Assembly (NCBI RefSeq): GCF_024139115.2
Contig: NW_026942913.1
Span: forward strand, 434,001-498,000
Direction of reading: 5' to 3'
DNA: 64,000 nucleotides
From: Armigeres subalbatus
Taxonomy: Eukaryota; Arthropoda; Insecta; Diptera; Culicidae
Part shown: one piece after another, positions 11,109 to 22,078 of the stretch
Layout: each line of letters opens with the position of its first letter
Position numbering within the stretch: position 1 is the stretch's first letter
Translations under genes and position numbers: made by a program
The notes under the pieces: generated by a model
Told to the model about the DNA's origin: nothing
The model's database searches: none
The model's input: only the letters and a program-made list of their open reading frames with translations

Positions 11109-12277
11109 CATTGGCGTAACTACAGGGGGGCTATAGCCACACCTAGGATCTGGCTAGCCCCCCCTAGAATATTTGTTACTTTGTATAAGTATTACGCAAG
11201 TTATACTTTGTATAAGTATCAACAAGTAAATTAAAAAATATATTATTTATTAGTATTACAAGTACTTAATGGATAATGGACAATTCCTTGAGATTTTCAA
11301 GTTCTAGGGTTTTGTGAGTAATTGTTATCTAAATCGAGCGTATGATCTTAACCTTCCTAACTAATACCAATCCCAAAAGCTGCAGCGCATTTTAATTATC
11401 ACTGTAGGCTTCTTGAGAAAGGTTCGGTAAAACTCAGATTTCAAGTAGAGGTAACTAAAAGTTGAATAAGAAAGAACTTTGTATTCTTTCGGATGGATTT
11501 TAGAAACTCCGCATACCTACTATTCAATTATCTAAACTCCTATTGTCGCTGCAGCAATGAAACCAGTGAAAATGTCTCAGTAGGCGTGAAACAGACCTAC
11601 TGAGAGAAAAGATGTGTTAAATGTTCCTATGTGTTAACTTGTTAATTTGTTTTTTTAACTAAATTGAAAATTAACGACCAATAAGTTGTATTGGGATGTA
11701 AAACTCGACTCGAAACGAGCAAACCATGAAAACTGTCATACGAAAGACCTGTCGAAAGGAGATGCGCAATGAGGCCCCTGATTTTTTTAAAAATCATCCT
11801 AGAAGTTATTCTAACAGAAAAAAAAACGTTAGTTTGTTGTGGTCAGATCGCCGTTTGAAAGCTCGTAGGAATTGTCAGGCCACTGAATTGAAAGCTGGCG
11901 AAAAGAGTTTAACTAACTAATTTATTCAATATTTAATTTATAATGTATTCTAGGTTCGAAGCAAATCAAAAAATCCTTTAAAAATCAGGATCGTGCTTCA
12001 CATTCTATTTACGGTGATCTCAACACCTATGGTTTTCTGAACCTATCAAGCATTTTAGGAATCCTACGAGATTTCTAGATTTTTGTAACAAGACTGAGCG
12101 TCAATGAACATCATTAGAAATATTTAAGTCGTCCATTACATTGATATCTGGTAGACCAACAATATACATCAGTTGAATCGAGCGAAAATGGTAAACTTTC
12201 TGTGTTATGAGTGTTAAAATAGAAAAGTTTAAAACAAAATTAGCCCCACCTAGAATTTTTCATTAGTTACGTCAATG
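11109..12277. mobile_element. hAT-like non-autonomous element with 8-bp TSD
   Basis: Its ends are CATTGGCGTAACTAC and, in reverse, CATTGACGTAACTAAT. It is flanked by the perfect 8-bp duplication GGCCTCGA (11101-11108 and 12278-12285). An 8-bp TSD is the hAT signature. The 1169 bp interior is AT-rich with no transposase frame. It sits inside the last codons of ERT-2 and is therefore younger. Confidence 0.9.
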
Positions 12278-12372
12278 GGCCTCGAACCGTGCATTGTGGC
12301 GTCAAATTGTTGATTCAATGTTATCTGTTTAGATGTTAACTAAATAAATGAAATGAATGAACAATTCCAAGG

Positions 12373-12906
12373 CTTCATAGATTTATTCAAGTTTTTTAAC
12401 AGCTTTATCGCTGCTTAGCTTAATGCCGCGAGATTAGCCTTATTAGAAGACTTGTAGCTATCTTCAAAATCGTAATAAAACGTTCAATAAAACCACAAAT
12501 GTCAAATGCTTCATGAGCTTATTAGGGGCTAATGATTATTTTGAGGACTCTAATAAAACCAATTTTGAAAACTGTCATAAAGCTGAATATATTGGTCAAA
12601 GACTTGTCTTACGCATATCCGAAATAAAACTTAGTAGCTTTAATTAGGTTTATAATGGTATTGTACAAGAACGCAATGTTTATGTCAATCGAATGGCCAA
12701 AAACAGATGTTTCTGATCCATGTTCCCCAAATATTTCAAACAAAGAAAACAATAAACATATAAATTTTCCCAACTGAGCATTCGCATATTTAAGATTTTG
12801 TTGTTTATTGGTCAAATTCCACTTCTGAAAATTTGCATACTGTACCGCTCATAAAAAATCTACTCCTCCGCTCATTTTTGGTCGCAACGAAAAATACGCC
12901 CCAGAT
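12373..12906. other. Unassigned AT-rich stretch
   Basis: This continues the sequence that ERT-2 inserted into. CCCCAAGTAAC just left of the ERT-2 TSD (9695-9705) resembles GTTACTTGGG at 14819-14828 in the other orientation, so an old inverted-repeat element may be involved. That is unproven. Confidence 0.4.
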
Positions 12907-13680
12907 GGGGTCTGTTCATAAATTACGTAACGCAAAAATCAGAGTTTTTGACCCCCTCCCTCCCCTACGTAACAAAAAGTAACACTTTTTGTACCCCCTC
13001 CCTCCCCCGTATAACTCGTAACTGTGAAAAATTTGAAGGTTTTTTTTTGTTTTTTTTTTTATAAAGCATGTGGATTTTTGGTATTTGTTTGAACATTGCT
13101 AGGTTTAGGAGTAGCAAAAGATATTCTCAATACAAAATCAAAAACCAAGGATTGAAATATTATTCAATTCCATTCCAATCAGACTATTATTCAATGTAGC
13201 AATGTAAGCACGACAGGAAATCCGTTTCAGAGAAGCACCGAAGCCCAATAGTCCTTCGGAAATGATGTCGGTTTCTTATGGAATCCAATGTTGCTACCAA
13301 ATCCTGAAAGCTGCACCAGAAAATGTATAGCCAGTTTTCAGCTCCCATGTATCTAAAATACGGAACTTTTGTTTTCCTGTTCTGAAGTTTTGTAAACCCC
13401 AACCTTTTGAAAATACAAAAGAACAAAATCCGTCGACAAGATTTCCGAGTAGCTCGTGTACTGCCATTCTAAGAATGCTTGTACTTAATTGGATCTTGAT
13501 CAAGACATGTCAGTAACTACTTTAATCATTCATTCAAAAAAAAAATTCAAAAAACAAAAATTCCCCTTCGCGTTATGTTTAACATTTGGTAGTACCCACC
13601 TTTTAGTGTAACAAAGTATAACGCATGTTGGACCTTCCCCCTCCCCCCAAACGCGTTACGTAATTTGTGAAAAACATACC
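12907..13680. mobile_element. MITE with TIR around AATTACGTAACGC (774 bp)
   Basis: The left end is GGGTCTGTTCATAAATTACG; the right end read in reverse is GGTATGTTTTTCACAAATTA, and both continue into CGTAACGC. C-rich subterminal tracts (CCCCCTCCCTCCCC) lie inside both ends. Two shorter relatives with the same ends are at 14204-14370 and 34606-34759. The extra 500 bp in the middle, with short minus-strand frames, is unexplained and may be a captured or inserted sequence. Confidence 0.7.
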
Positions 13681-14203
13681 TGCAGAAAAAAAAAGCTACT
13701 TTGATATTTTTTTAAAATTTGCCCGTCACGTGATGCATTCCGGCGGTGAATGCTTGGATAGCACGTGCTATTTGTACTGCGGAGAAATTTGTCACATCTA
13801 TGAGAGCCTTGGAAAATGATCACGAAAGCTGTCATTTTGCTACAAGGCACAATAACTGCGGAAATGCTAATTGACCACAAAGTTGAAAAACAAGCCAAAT
13901 TCCAATTGAATATAGAAGCATCATGAAGAAGAACTGACCGTATGGGACCGATTGCAGTAACTTTCAGCAAAATACTTATTTTATTAGAAAGTTATGCAAA
14001 ATGTTATTTTAGCCATCAAAATTGCCCACAGTGTAGTAGCAGCCATGCTGGTAGAAATGTTTTGAAAAATCCATTGTCATTAGTAATAATCGTTGCATTT
14101 CAAGATGATTTCCAAATTTGAAGCATGAGAAATGTTTCCTTGCAAATCGGAATGCCACCAGAAAAAAGGCAGCATATCGATTTATTATTTACACTAATTA
14201 ATT
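13681..14203. other. Unassigned stretch
   Basis: No motif or gene recognised. The minus-strand frame at 13656-13970 overlaps the MITE end and shows no domain. Confidence 0.45.
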
Positions 14204-14370
14204 GGGGAAGATCCATAAAGTACGTCACGCAAAAATTGGCGATTTTCGATCCCCCCTCCCCCCTTTGTCACACTTTTTGTATTAAACCTCTAAAGTTTTT
14301 GTATGAGTCGTCACGTTGCTCGGAACCCCCCCTCCCCCCTAAGCGCGTGACGTACTTTGTGGATGGCCCC
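14204..14370. mobile_element. Short MITE of the same ACGTMACGC family (~167 bp)
   Basis: GGGGAAGATCCATAAAGTAC at the left mirrors GGGGCCATCCACAAAGTACG at the right read in reverse. CCCCCCTCCCCCCT tracts lie inside each end. Confidence 0.8.
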
Positions 14371-14915
14371 TTGGCCGTAAATCACAGTATTACGACGGCA
14401 CACTTGAACAAACTGATTTTCTTACCTGTTTTCACCAGAAATTCGAACGCGCAGAACAATTTGCAAGCACGCGAACGAATTCTGGGCATCCAATTTCCTA
14501 TCATTAAACATTAATTTTCATCCATGTCCGTGATGTTGTTTTTTATTTTATTCTTCCATTTCTACGATTATCCTTTTTCTACAATAAAATAACAAAAAGC
14601 TCCACGGAAAATAAATTCGCTTTTTTGACAGCGGTTTTATGGAACTCTTATGAATAGCCTTTAACTTGCTTTGAAGACGATCTCAAGAGTGGTCCACTTA
14701 GTCATAACATAATCTTGTAGCGGTCATCAAGAGGTTGTCATAAAGATTTTAGTTTTATTGCTAGTCTTGAAAATTTGCTCTCCACAACTGCTAATAGAGT
14801 ATGATAAAACTCAAAATGTTACTTGGGACGGAATACTACTTGCGGACACATAACCAGTTAGTGGATTTTAGGGCAACGTGCGACTCAGTAAAACAGAACG
14901 ATTGATTGCATATAA
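14371..14915. other. Unassigned AT-rich stretch
   Basis: No gene seen. GTTACTTGGG at 14819-14828 is the possible inverted partner of the CCCAAGTAAC motif near 9695. Confidence 0.45.
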
Positions 14916-14923
14916 AGCTAGAA

Positions 14924-15060
14924 CAGTGGCGTAGCCACGGGGGTGGTTTTGGACATAATTCCCCCCCCCCCCAGAAACAACATTTTTAGAAGAAATTTTT
15001 TTTTTCGAAAAAAAATGTTCAGAAAACCCCCCCCAGACCAATTTTCTGGCTACGCCACTG
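14924..15060. mobile_element. 137-bp hAT MITE with perfect TSD
   Basis: TIRs CAGTGGCGTAGCCA and TGGCTACGCCACTG bound the element. The flanking duplication is AGCTAGAA at 14916-14923 and 15061-15068. The 8-bp TSD and CAG start indicate hAT. Inside are runs of ten and nine Cs in the same orientation and A/T foldback stretches. Confidence 0.93.
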
Positions 15061-15107
15061 AGCTAGAACATGGCTTTCTGGCAAAACATATTGGGGTGAT
15101 TCATGCG

Positions 15108-15240
15108 ACGTTCAATGAATCCAAATCCAGCGTCGGAATATCTGGTGAAACATTCGAATCGTGAAGGTCTGATGGATTAAGACATGACTACGCGCACTCT
15201 AATCTGCTATTCAACATAGCTCTGGAACAGAACGGATAAC
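15108..15240 (+). pseudogene. Heavily decayed RT relic
   Basis: Translation with stops gives ISGETFES, GLRHDYA and LLFNIALE, which align with the RT stretch ISGEPSSSFES, GLRQGDG, LLFNIALE of ERT-2. Only about 40 codons remain. Confidence 0.55.
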
Positions 15241-16540
15241 GCAAAATATGAAATTATGCACTGATCCCATTTTATTCTATGGACCATAAAGAGCATGTGC
15301 CATTTTGATACTTATAGACACGGACAAAACTAGATCTGTATACATCGTTGATTCGTTCAGTCATTAAAAGATGCAGATGCAGACTATCGAATTTTAGGAG
15401 TGTTTCAACGTGTACAAAAATGAGCGGCCCGATTAACAGACAGACAGCACAGGCAATTGGAACAAAATTGTAACGTGAAAAGATTGGCGCTGCATGAGTG
15501 ATTGAATTAGTAACCTTAGGAAACAAAGTAATTTGATGGATAGTTCCACTCATATGAGGTGTCACCTATGGAATTAGTTAAATAACAAATAACAACAAAA
15601 TTTAATAGTTTTCTAAACTTGTAGGGCTTTTGATTACGTTTACAGTTCTCATTTACTTAACCGAAGTTCATCCGACAAACGCAATAAAATACGTGCAAGC
15701 TTTTGCAACATTAAATGCTGAACTTATCTCATTACGAACCTGCAAAATTATGTACCTACATAGATCATTACATTATAACCCAATACAATCGTTTCAACCC
15801 AGATACGAATGAGAGTTTTTTTTTTCCTGAACTACAAAATATTCTTTTCACACTCGTCGACTTTATCTTTGATAATTGGAAAATCTTCTAAGGTATCATT
15901 GAAATTCTACTCTGTGACTCTCTACACTCGGCCGATAGTAAAATTAGGAAGTAAGTTTATTTATTTTTCGAAGTAATTTGAAATAGTTCCTGTGCACCAA
16001 AACGCATCAAATTTTGAAGTTTGGCCTCAATTTGTATCATGCAAACATCATTTACACTAATTTAAAACCCCTCAAAAATCCGATACATATATCTATATCT
16101 AAAGTGCTGTTAAACGGTGAGAAACCCTCTTCTGAATTGTATCCTATATCCCTAATAAATTATTGGTAGAATAGTACATCCGTTGAATTGAGCATATTCA
16201 ATTTTTAATCATTATTGTTAACATTCACGTTTCCGCAGTTGTACACGTTGCCGAAGGGCTGCTTCAGATGATCACTGCTTTCGATGACGTTTAACTCACC
16301 ATCGATCTAAATCTTCACTATTTGGAGAATGAAGCTTGTCAAGCTCAAGCTGCTCCATTTCTCAACTCTTAGATCAATGTTGACGAGAACCATGCAAATC
16401 AAGGGTCTAGATCTCTATATTCGACGCCTTCGTCTGTTACTCATCCATGCGTATTGAGGAATATCCTATGATTACGAGCTGTTGGACGTGTGATCAGCAT
16501 GTTATACATCGTTATAAGCTACTTACGCAGGTTGATCGTG
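15241..16540. other. Unassigned stretch
   Basis: AT-rich apart from a more balanced part at 16230-16500. No coding frame, repeat or RNA gene is supported. Confidence 0.45.
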
Positions 16541-16810
16541 GAGCCTCCCTTAGCCGTACGGTAAGATGCGCGGCTACCAAGTAATACCATTCTGAAGGTG
16601 GCCCAAATAGGAAATTCTCGGTTAGAAATTTTTCTCGACTTCCCTGGACATAACAGAATCATTGCGCCTTAGCCTCATGATATATAAATGCGTAAAGGTA
16701 GGTTGTCTTAGAATCCTCGCAGTTCATAACTGCTAAAATGGTAAATGAACACTAAGCTGCAAGGCGGCAATTTCCCAATGGAAGATGCAATGGCAATTAG
16801 AAGAAGAATA
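16541..16810 (+). mobile_element. Diverged Feilai-like SINE lacking its B box
   Basis: CCCTTAGCCGTACGGTAAGA carries the A-box head. The body (CGACTTCCCTGGACATAA, GCCTCATGATATA, ACACTAAGCTGCAAGGCGGC) matches the copy at 1-254 in the opposite orientation. The stretch that should hold the B box is deleted between GAAGGTGGC and AAATTCTCGG, so polymerase III transcription would be lost. It ends in an AATTAGAAGAAGAATA-type tail. Confidence 0.8.
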
Positions 16811-17459
16811 TTGGTCGAAAGTGCACTTGGCGATGGACTTGCACTTCACTATTTCCTATTATGTCGGAGGGTCGGACTATTTCCTATCATGTACATATGT
16901 GCTTCGATGAATCCTTAACGACTATTTGAGCACTGTAACTATATCGATATTACACACGATTTTCCCACAGTAAATTTTGCACTTGTACAATCCACCGTCC
17001 ATTTGACTCCTGGAAACGTCTATTTGCACGAACTCATTTTTATTATAGATGGCTTCAGTGCTAGTTGGATAACAATTGATTGCGACTTTTGCCATTATTG
17101 CCGTTATTGGAGGTGCTCTGTGCATTCGAAATGATTGCAGTTACTTTGCCTGTCCTTACTAAACTAATGGATCTTGGCCTACGAGCGACCTAGTCTTGAT
17201 TTCTAAAAGCTATTTCGAAATGTGATATAACTGAATGCTTAACTATAACCCAGCTACATTCGCGTCATTTTACATAATTTCGTACTCACCGAATGCACCA
17301 GTATCAGTCCTATTCAGGATTCCCCAGAAATAGGAAAATAATCCACTACCGAATAGATTTGAAAGATGACATCAGCTCGCATGAATGTGTTTGTCATTCG
17401 CAGTACATATCTAATCTTAATTTAAGAACTTATGCCTGTGTTACCTTAGCTTGACGAAA
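16811..17459. other. Unassigned stretch
   Basis: A 67-codon minus-strand frame (16922-17125) contains DGGLYKCKI, vaguely Ig-like, but it is too short and isolated to call. Confidence 0.4.
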
Positions 17460-17690
17460 ATGAGTATAAATAAGTGTGGTCAGTATCAAACAATGTTTTT
17501 CTACAAATTTTTTTTATCAATGCCAAAAAATCCAACATTTGATGAAAAATCGATTGATAGTTTATTAATGTTTGAGCTGTTATCGGTGGTTTGTTTTTAT
17601 CCAAATAAGATTATGTGAAATATTTGGACATCTTATGAATTTTTAAAAGCATGGTCAAGTGAAGTCCTTCGTCCACTTCGCGGTTAAGTC
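17460..17690 (-). repeat. Dispersed repeat family X, copy 2
   Basis: The reverse complement of this stretch shares with 7435-7640 the blocks CGCGAAGTGGACG, TTTGGATAAA and CAAACATTAAT in the same order and spacing. Confidence 0.55.
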
Positions 17691-17786
17691 AGAAAAATTA
17701 TCCACTGTTAGTTTTGACGATATTTATGAAAATCACGCATAAAATTTTATCTCTAGAATATTGGATTTGGCACCCAAGTACAATTT

Positions 17787-19213
17787 CAGGGTTGTTACGA
17801 CTAAGCAAATTTCGCGATTTCCGCGGATTTTGCGGTTTTCGCGGATTCAGCGCGGATTTACATAACGATTTTAGCACTTTGTGCGGATTTAGTTTTAGGA
17901 GTATTTAAACAAATGAAATTCTATATCTAAGAACGTTTATTTGAAAATTAGTTTTATGTCCATCTAGATGGGCTTTATTCTCGTTAGCAAATGTTTTCGA
18001 GAACAAAATTAACGTTTGTAGTTATTTACTAACATCAATTTTCGGATATTAACAAATCCTGTTTGAATTCCATGGTTGCACTATTGAGCATTGATTAAAC
18101 AAATGTTATGAGGAGTGGGCGCCACATTTTAAACCATTCTGAAGCATGGCCCATTCAAAACATGTCTGTTGAAGGACATGAACACCCGTCTTTTAAGTGC
18201 TTCCGCAGACATTTGTTCAAACATTGAAATGTGATTTTTAAAAGGTGTTTCTGAAAAAAACCGCAATTATTTCGGGAGCCCTTTTTGCGAAACTTTTTTG
18301 AAATATTTTCGAGGAATTTCCGCGGAAATTCTTGGAGCGCTGACCACAGGGATTGCTGTAAAAAAAATCCGCAGGAATGCCGCCTTGAATTTACAAAAGA
18401 ATTTTCCAAAATTATCCAAAATAATTCACCACAGAATGTCTGCAGATATTTCCAAAACGATTTCCAAAAGAATTCAAGGAGAAATTTTTTGATGTTTTCC
18501 CGGAAGAGTTTTTGCAGAGATTCCCGAGAAATTCCCGCAAGAATTCACGTTGCGATTTCCTAGAAGTTTATTTAGCTATGATCACAAGAATTTCTATGAA
18601 AAATCCTGAAAATTTAACAAAGGTTTTCCGAAAGTTTTTCAGCAGGAAGTTACCAACCGATTTCTGTTAGAATTTCCCAAGCGATTTCCGTAGAAATTAA
18701 TAAGGGGTGTCCACATACAGTTTCCGAAAATTTCCAGCATGTTGTTTTTGAGGAATTCACAAAAATTTATGAAAAAATGAAATTCCGCATAAATGTCCGG
18801 GGAACCTTTTGCAAGAATGGAGAAATTTCCACAGATGTTCACGGAAAAACAACCGCAGACAATTTTAGAGCGACTTCTTCAGAAATTCCAAGAAGAACTA
18901 TCTAGATGAGTTGTTATATCAACTGCTATTTCCTTAATCTTATTTTCAATTTTGTACAAACATGTGTAACGTTGAAGTTAAATCATATACTTAAAATCAG
19001 TAATATTATAAAAACGAACGGAAAAAAAAGGACGTTCAATAAATTGTGGTAAACAACATTGATATTTGGCGTGTATTTGCTTAGAATTTAGTTTTGGGTC
19101 GCGCGGATTTGGCGCAGAATGGATTTTCATGTCGCGCGGAAATGGCGTGGATTTGATTTTAGTCGGCGCGGATGTGGCGCGGAAAATATTTCAGGATCTC
19201 CGTAACAACCCTG
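17787..19213. mobile_element. 1.43-kb inverted-repeat element with TIR CAGGGTTGTTACG
   Basis: The ends CAGGGTTGTTACG (17787) and CGTAACAACCCTG (ending 19213) are perfect inverted repeats. The flanks ACAATTTC and GCAATTTC match in 7 of 8 positions when one base is trimmed from each end, suggesting a hAT-like 8-bp TSD. Inside both ends are GCGCGGATTT-type subterminal repeats. The centre (18280-18860) is built of many AATTTCCGCG/AAGAATTTCC variants, as if expanded from a short unit. It encodes no transposase. Short frames on both strands here are by-products. Confidence 0.75.
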
Positions 19214-19584
19214 CAATTTCTATCCCGAAGGGTATTGAAAGCTTTGATATTGATCGCTATTATTGGCTCTCTGAAGGACCGTTTGTTTTTTAGACACATG
19301 CTGCATCAGGCTGCATCATGTGGCTTTTCTTCAGCCTGTCTCGGCTCATCACCGATGCCGGCCAGTCTCGGCTCGACTCTGCTGCTGCTGCCGGTATCTG
19401 CTCAGCATTGCTGCTTTGTCGGGTCTGTAGGGTGGACTGCTGCTGTACTGGCTAGGTTTCGGCTGATGATGGTGACTTCGATGGTGTCGAGCCGAAAAAG
19501 CGGTCAGTGCAGACTTCATTTCCTGCTAAAAGGTGTGAGTGCTGTTCAATCGATGATGCGGTTGCTTCGCTTGTCCCGGTCAGA
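19214..19584. other. Unassigned flank left of the Jockey element
   Basis: Richer in GC than its surroundings with CTGCTGCTG runs. A 138-codon plus frame (19172-19588) starts inside the neighbouring element and has no domain. Confidence 0.4.
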
Positions 19585-19846
19585 ATGAAAGGAACAGTAG
19601 TAGTAAAATTCTTCTTTATTTTAACATTTTTTGTTCTACAATTATTTTTAACCATGTACAGTGATCGGCCGGCTTGGCCCTCCAACTTATGTTTTAATTA
19701 CTATTATTATTATTATTTTTATGTTTTTACTTAATTTTTAAAATATAATGTATCATGACGTCCTTCAGGAGGCGCTAGTGTGTGTTTTTTTAATTTGATA
19801 ACCTAACTACTATGTACACCAATATTTACAATAAAAATTTGATAAC

Positions 19847-21244
19847 CTAGATTGGAACTAGCGCCCTAATTGGAGCCTGATCCGAATGCAAGCAACGGAC
19901 CCTAAACTTTTCTTTACACTCACCAAAGCGTTCATGTAAGGTTTTTATACCGGCCAGACGGTGGACCTTGGATGTTCTTGTCCTGGGAGGGGTGTTGAGG
20001 ATCATCCTCAGGAATTTGTTTTGGACCCGTTGAAGTTTGAGGTGGTGGGTTTTAGCGCAGCTCTCCCAGGCCGGCATGCCGTATTCGATCACAGGGAGGA
20101 TGATTTGCTTGTAAACATCAAGCTTATTTTTCGGGGACAATGACGACCGGCGGTTGATCAAAAGGTACAGTAGTTTCAACAAAACGTTACACTTTGTCAC
20201 CGTTTTGTCAACCTGTTGCCTGAAAAAAAGCTTTCTGTCGAGGGTCAAGCCAAGGTAGTCGGCCTCATTGGCCCATTCCACAGTCGTGCCATTGAGGATG
20301 ATTTTACAGTCCCCAGGCGGAACATGTTTAGAGGATTTGGAGTGGGGGAAAATGATGACCTGGGTCTTCGCCGCGTTGATACAGATCTTCCAGCTGGTGA
20401 GGTACTTTGTCAGGGCATCTAGGCCTCGTTGGAGTTTTGCCACTAGCGCTCTGATCACTCTACCGTTGTAGACGATGGAGGTGTCATCTGCGAACAGAGA
20501 CAGAATGCCGCCTTCTGGAGGTTCTGGCATGTCGGAGGTGAACAGATTGAAAAGCAGGGGCCCGAGGATACTGCCCTGAGGGACGCCTGCGACGATGTTG
20601 TGCGCATTGGAACTCGCTCCGCTGATTGAGACCCGGAATGTCCTTGCCGACAGGTAATTGTTGATGATTTTCACCAGGTATCTGGGAAGATTGTAGCGTT
20701 GTAGTTTGTACACCAGGCCATCATGCCATACATTGTCAAATGCCTTCTCGACATCGAGTAAGGCCATGGCGGATGTTTTTGAGACAAACTTGTTCCGTCT
20801 GGGGACGTTTCTAACTCGAGTCAGTTGGTGTACAGTTGACCTACCGCGTCGGAAACCAAACTGTTCCTCGAGCAAGATGTTGAGATTTTCGGCAGACTCA
20901 ACTAACCGGTGATGAATAGCTTTTTCGAATAGCTTGGATAACCCTGAGAGAAGGTTGATGGGTCGATAACTTTTGGGGGAGGAAGGATCCTTCCCAGGCT
21001 TCCGGATGGGGATGACTTTCACTGACTTCATGTTCTTCGACGATTTGATATAGGCCGTCAATTCGTAAGCTGAGATCTCCAACTCCTCCGAGAAGTCGTT
21101 GGGAATCAAATGAATGTTGTCAGCATGCTCGTTGACGGCTGCTTCGTGTGGACTGACGATGTTCTGCCCAAGATTGTGTGAGCTGACGAAGTGACGACCT
21201 ATTTTAGCGACCTTCTCTGCAGGAGTTGTCAAGCGATCCTCAGA
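19847..21244 (-). pseudogene. Jockey ORF2, RT half
   Basis: Reading frame open for about 465 codons. RT motifs are in order: KVIPIRKPGKDP, SYRPINLLSGLSKLFE, FGFRRGRSTVHQL, LLDVEKAFDNVWHDGL (first catalytic Asp, residue about 160), AGVPQGSILGPLLFN, and LFADDTSIV (FADD, 20483-20494). A C-terminal CAKTHHLKLQRVQNKFLR tail follows. Between KSSKN and KVIPI about 60 residues normally present in Jockey RTs are missing, an in-frame deletion that removes the start of the fingers region. The frame is continuous with the endonuclease half across the nested insertion (TSD GCCATTATTGTCT). It has no ATG of its own. Confidence 0.88.
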
Positions 21245-21558
21245 GCCATTATTGTCTTTTTTTTTTTTTACAAGGGAGAATGCATTTACACACTAACCCA
21301 GTACACGTGCATTGTAGTTGCCAAACTACCACACGGAAGTGTACTGGAGTGTCGGACTCGACCATACCGGTAATACCGACTAAACTCCCTTGGGCTCCAC
21401 CATCGTTTCCCCCAGGAACTACCTCTCAGTACTACTTCTGGGGGATGGCAGTACTAAACGTACTCGCTCGTTCTCGCTCACACAGGCACCCGTCCCGTGC
21501 GAGACTGACTTGGGTGCTCGCTCTATCGCACCCTCAAACACACCCTACATACTCTGTT

Positions 21559-21768
21559 GCACCTCTGTCATGCCGTGCGGGTCTAACTTGTGTGCCCACC
21601 CTTCTCATGCCATGTGGGTCTAACTTGTATGCCCACCCAAACCCTTGATTCATGCTCATACACTCCATGCTTGCACACACGCTAACGCTCCTATGGGTCT
21701 GACTTGTGTGCCCACCCTTCTCATGCCGTGCGGGACTAACTTTTGTGCCCACCCTTCTCATGCCGTGT
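21559..21768 (-). repeat. Tandem repeats in the R1-B 3' UTR
   Basis: Variants of TGCCGTGCGGGTCTAACTTG followed by TGTGCCCACCCTTCTCA recur about every 35-37 bp here. They continue on the other side of the nested R1-A at 27029-27290 with looser copies (ACCATGTGAGACTGACT). R1-A inserted inside one unit. Confidence 0.75.
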
Positions 21769-21939
21769 TTTTTTTTTTTTTTTTTTTTTCCAGTAGGGTG
21801 GGAATCTGCATCCAGACACCGGTGGGCTACCGGCGAACGGGGTTTAGCTATTGCCGACCCGCTAAAACCACCCTGTTCACAGACCCTGAGTCTGAGGCAT
21901 TACTTCTGGGAGGGGTCCGTGCTACTACGCACGCCCACA

Positions 21940-22078
21940 TACTAGCTACCCACTAGCTTCAAATCACAACTAGCTACCCACTAGTTCCTCTGCCTCATAA
22001 CTAGCTACCCACTAGTTCCGCTACTACTTAACCAACTACCCGCTGGTACCTCACCCTCGAGACTAGCTACCCACTAGT
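21940..22078 (-). repeat. Minisatellite in the R1-A 3' UTR
   Basis: ACTAGCTACCCACTAG, itself partly palindromic, occurs about five times at about 30-bp spacing, beginning right after the ORF2 stop. One copy is degenerate (AACTACCCGCTGG). Confidence 0.8.

Larger units (their letters stand above)
9716..12359 (+). mobile_element. ERT-2: 5'-truncated non-LTR retrotransposon with 13-bp TSD
   Basis: The element is flanked by AACAATTCCAAGG at 9703-9715 and again at 12360-12372, a 13-bp TSD. It starts inside the RT domain (5' truncation, typical of target-primed reverse transcription). It ends in a TAAATAAATGAAATGAATG-like tail. A hAT-like element at 11109-12277 splits it before its last 20 codons. 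Without that insertion the copy is about 1.5 kb. Confidence 0.9.

Noticed and set aside
16922..17125. Ig-like exon (DGGLYKCKI)
   Set aside because: 67 codons, isolated, no splice context that I could support.
19250..19290. Histone 3' stem-loop resemblance (GGCTCTCTGAAGGACC)
   Set aside because: The stem does not pair properly and no histone frame is nearby.
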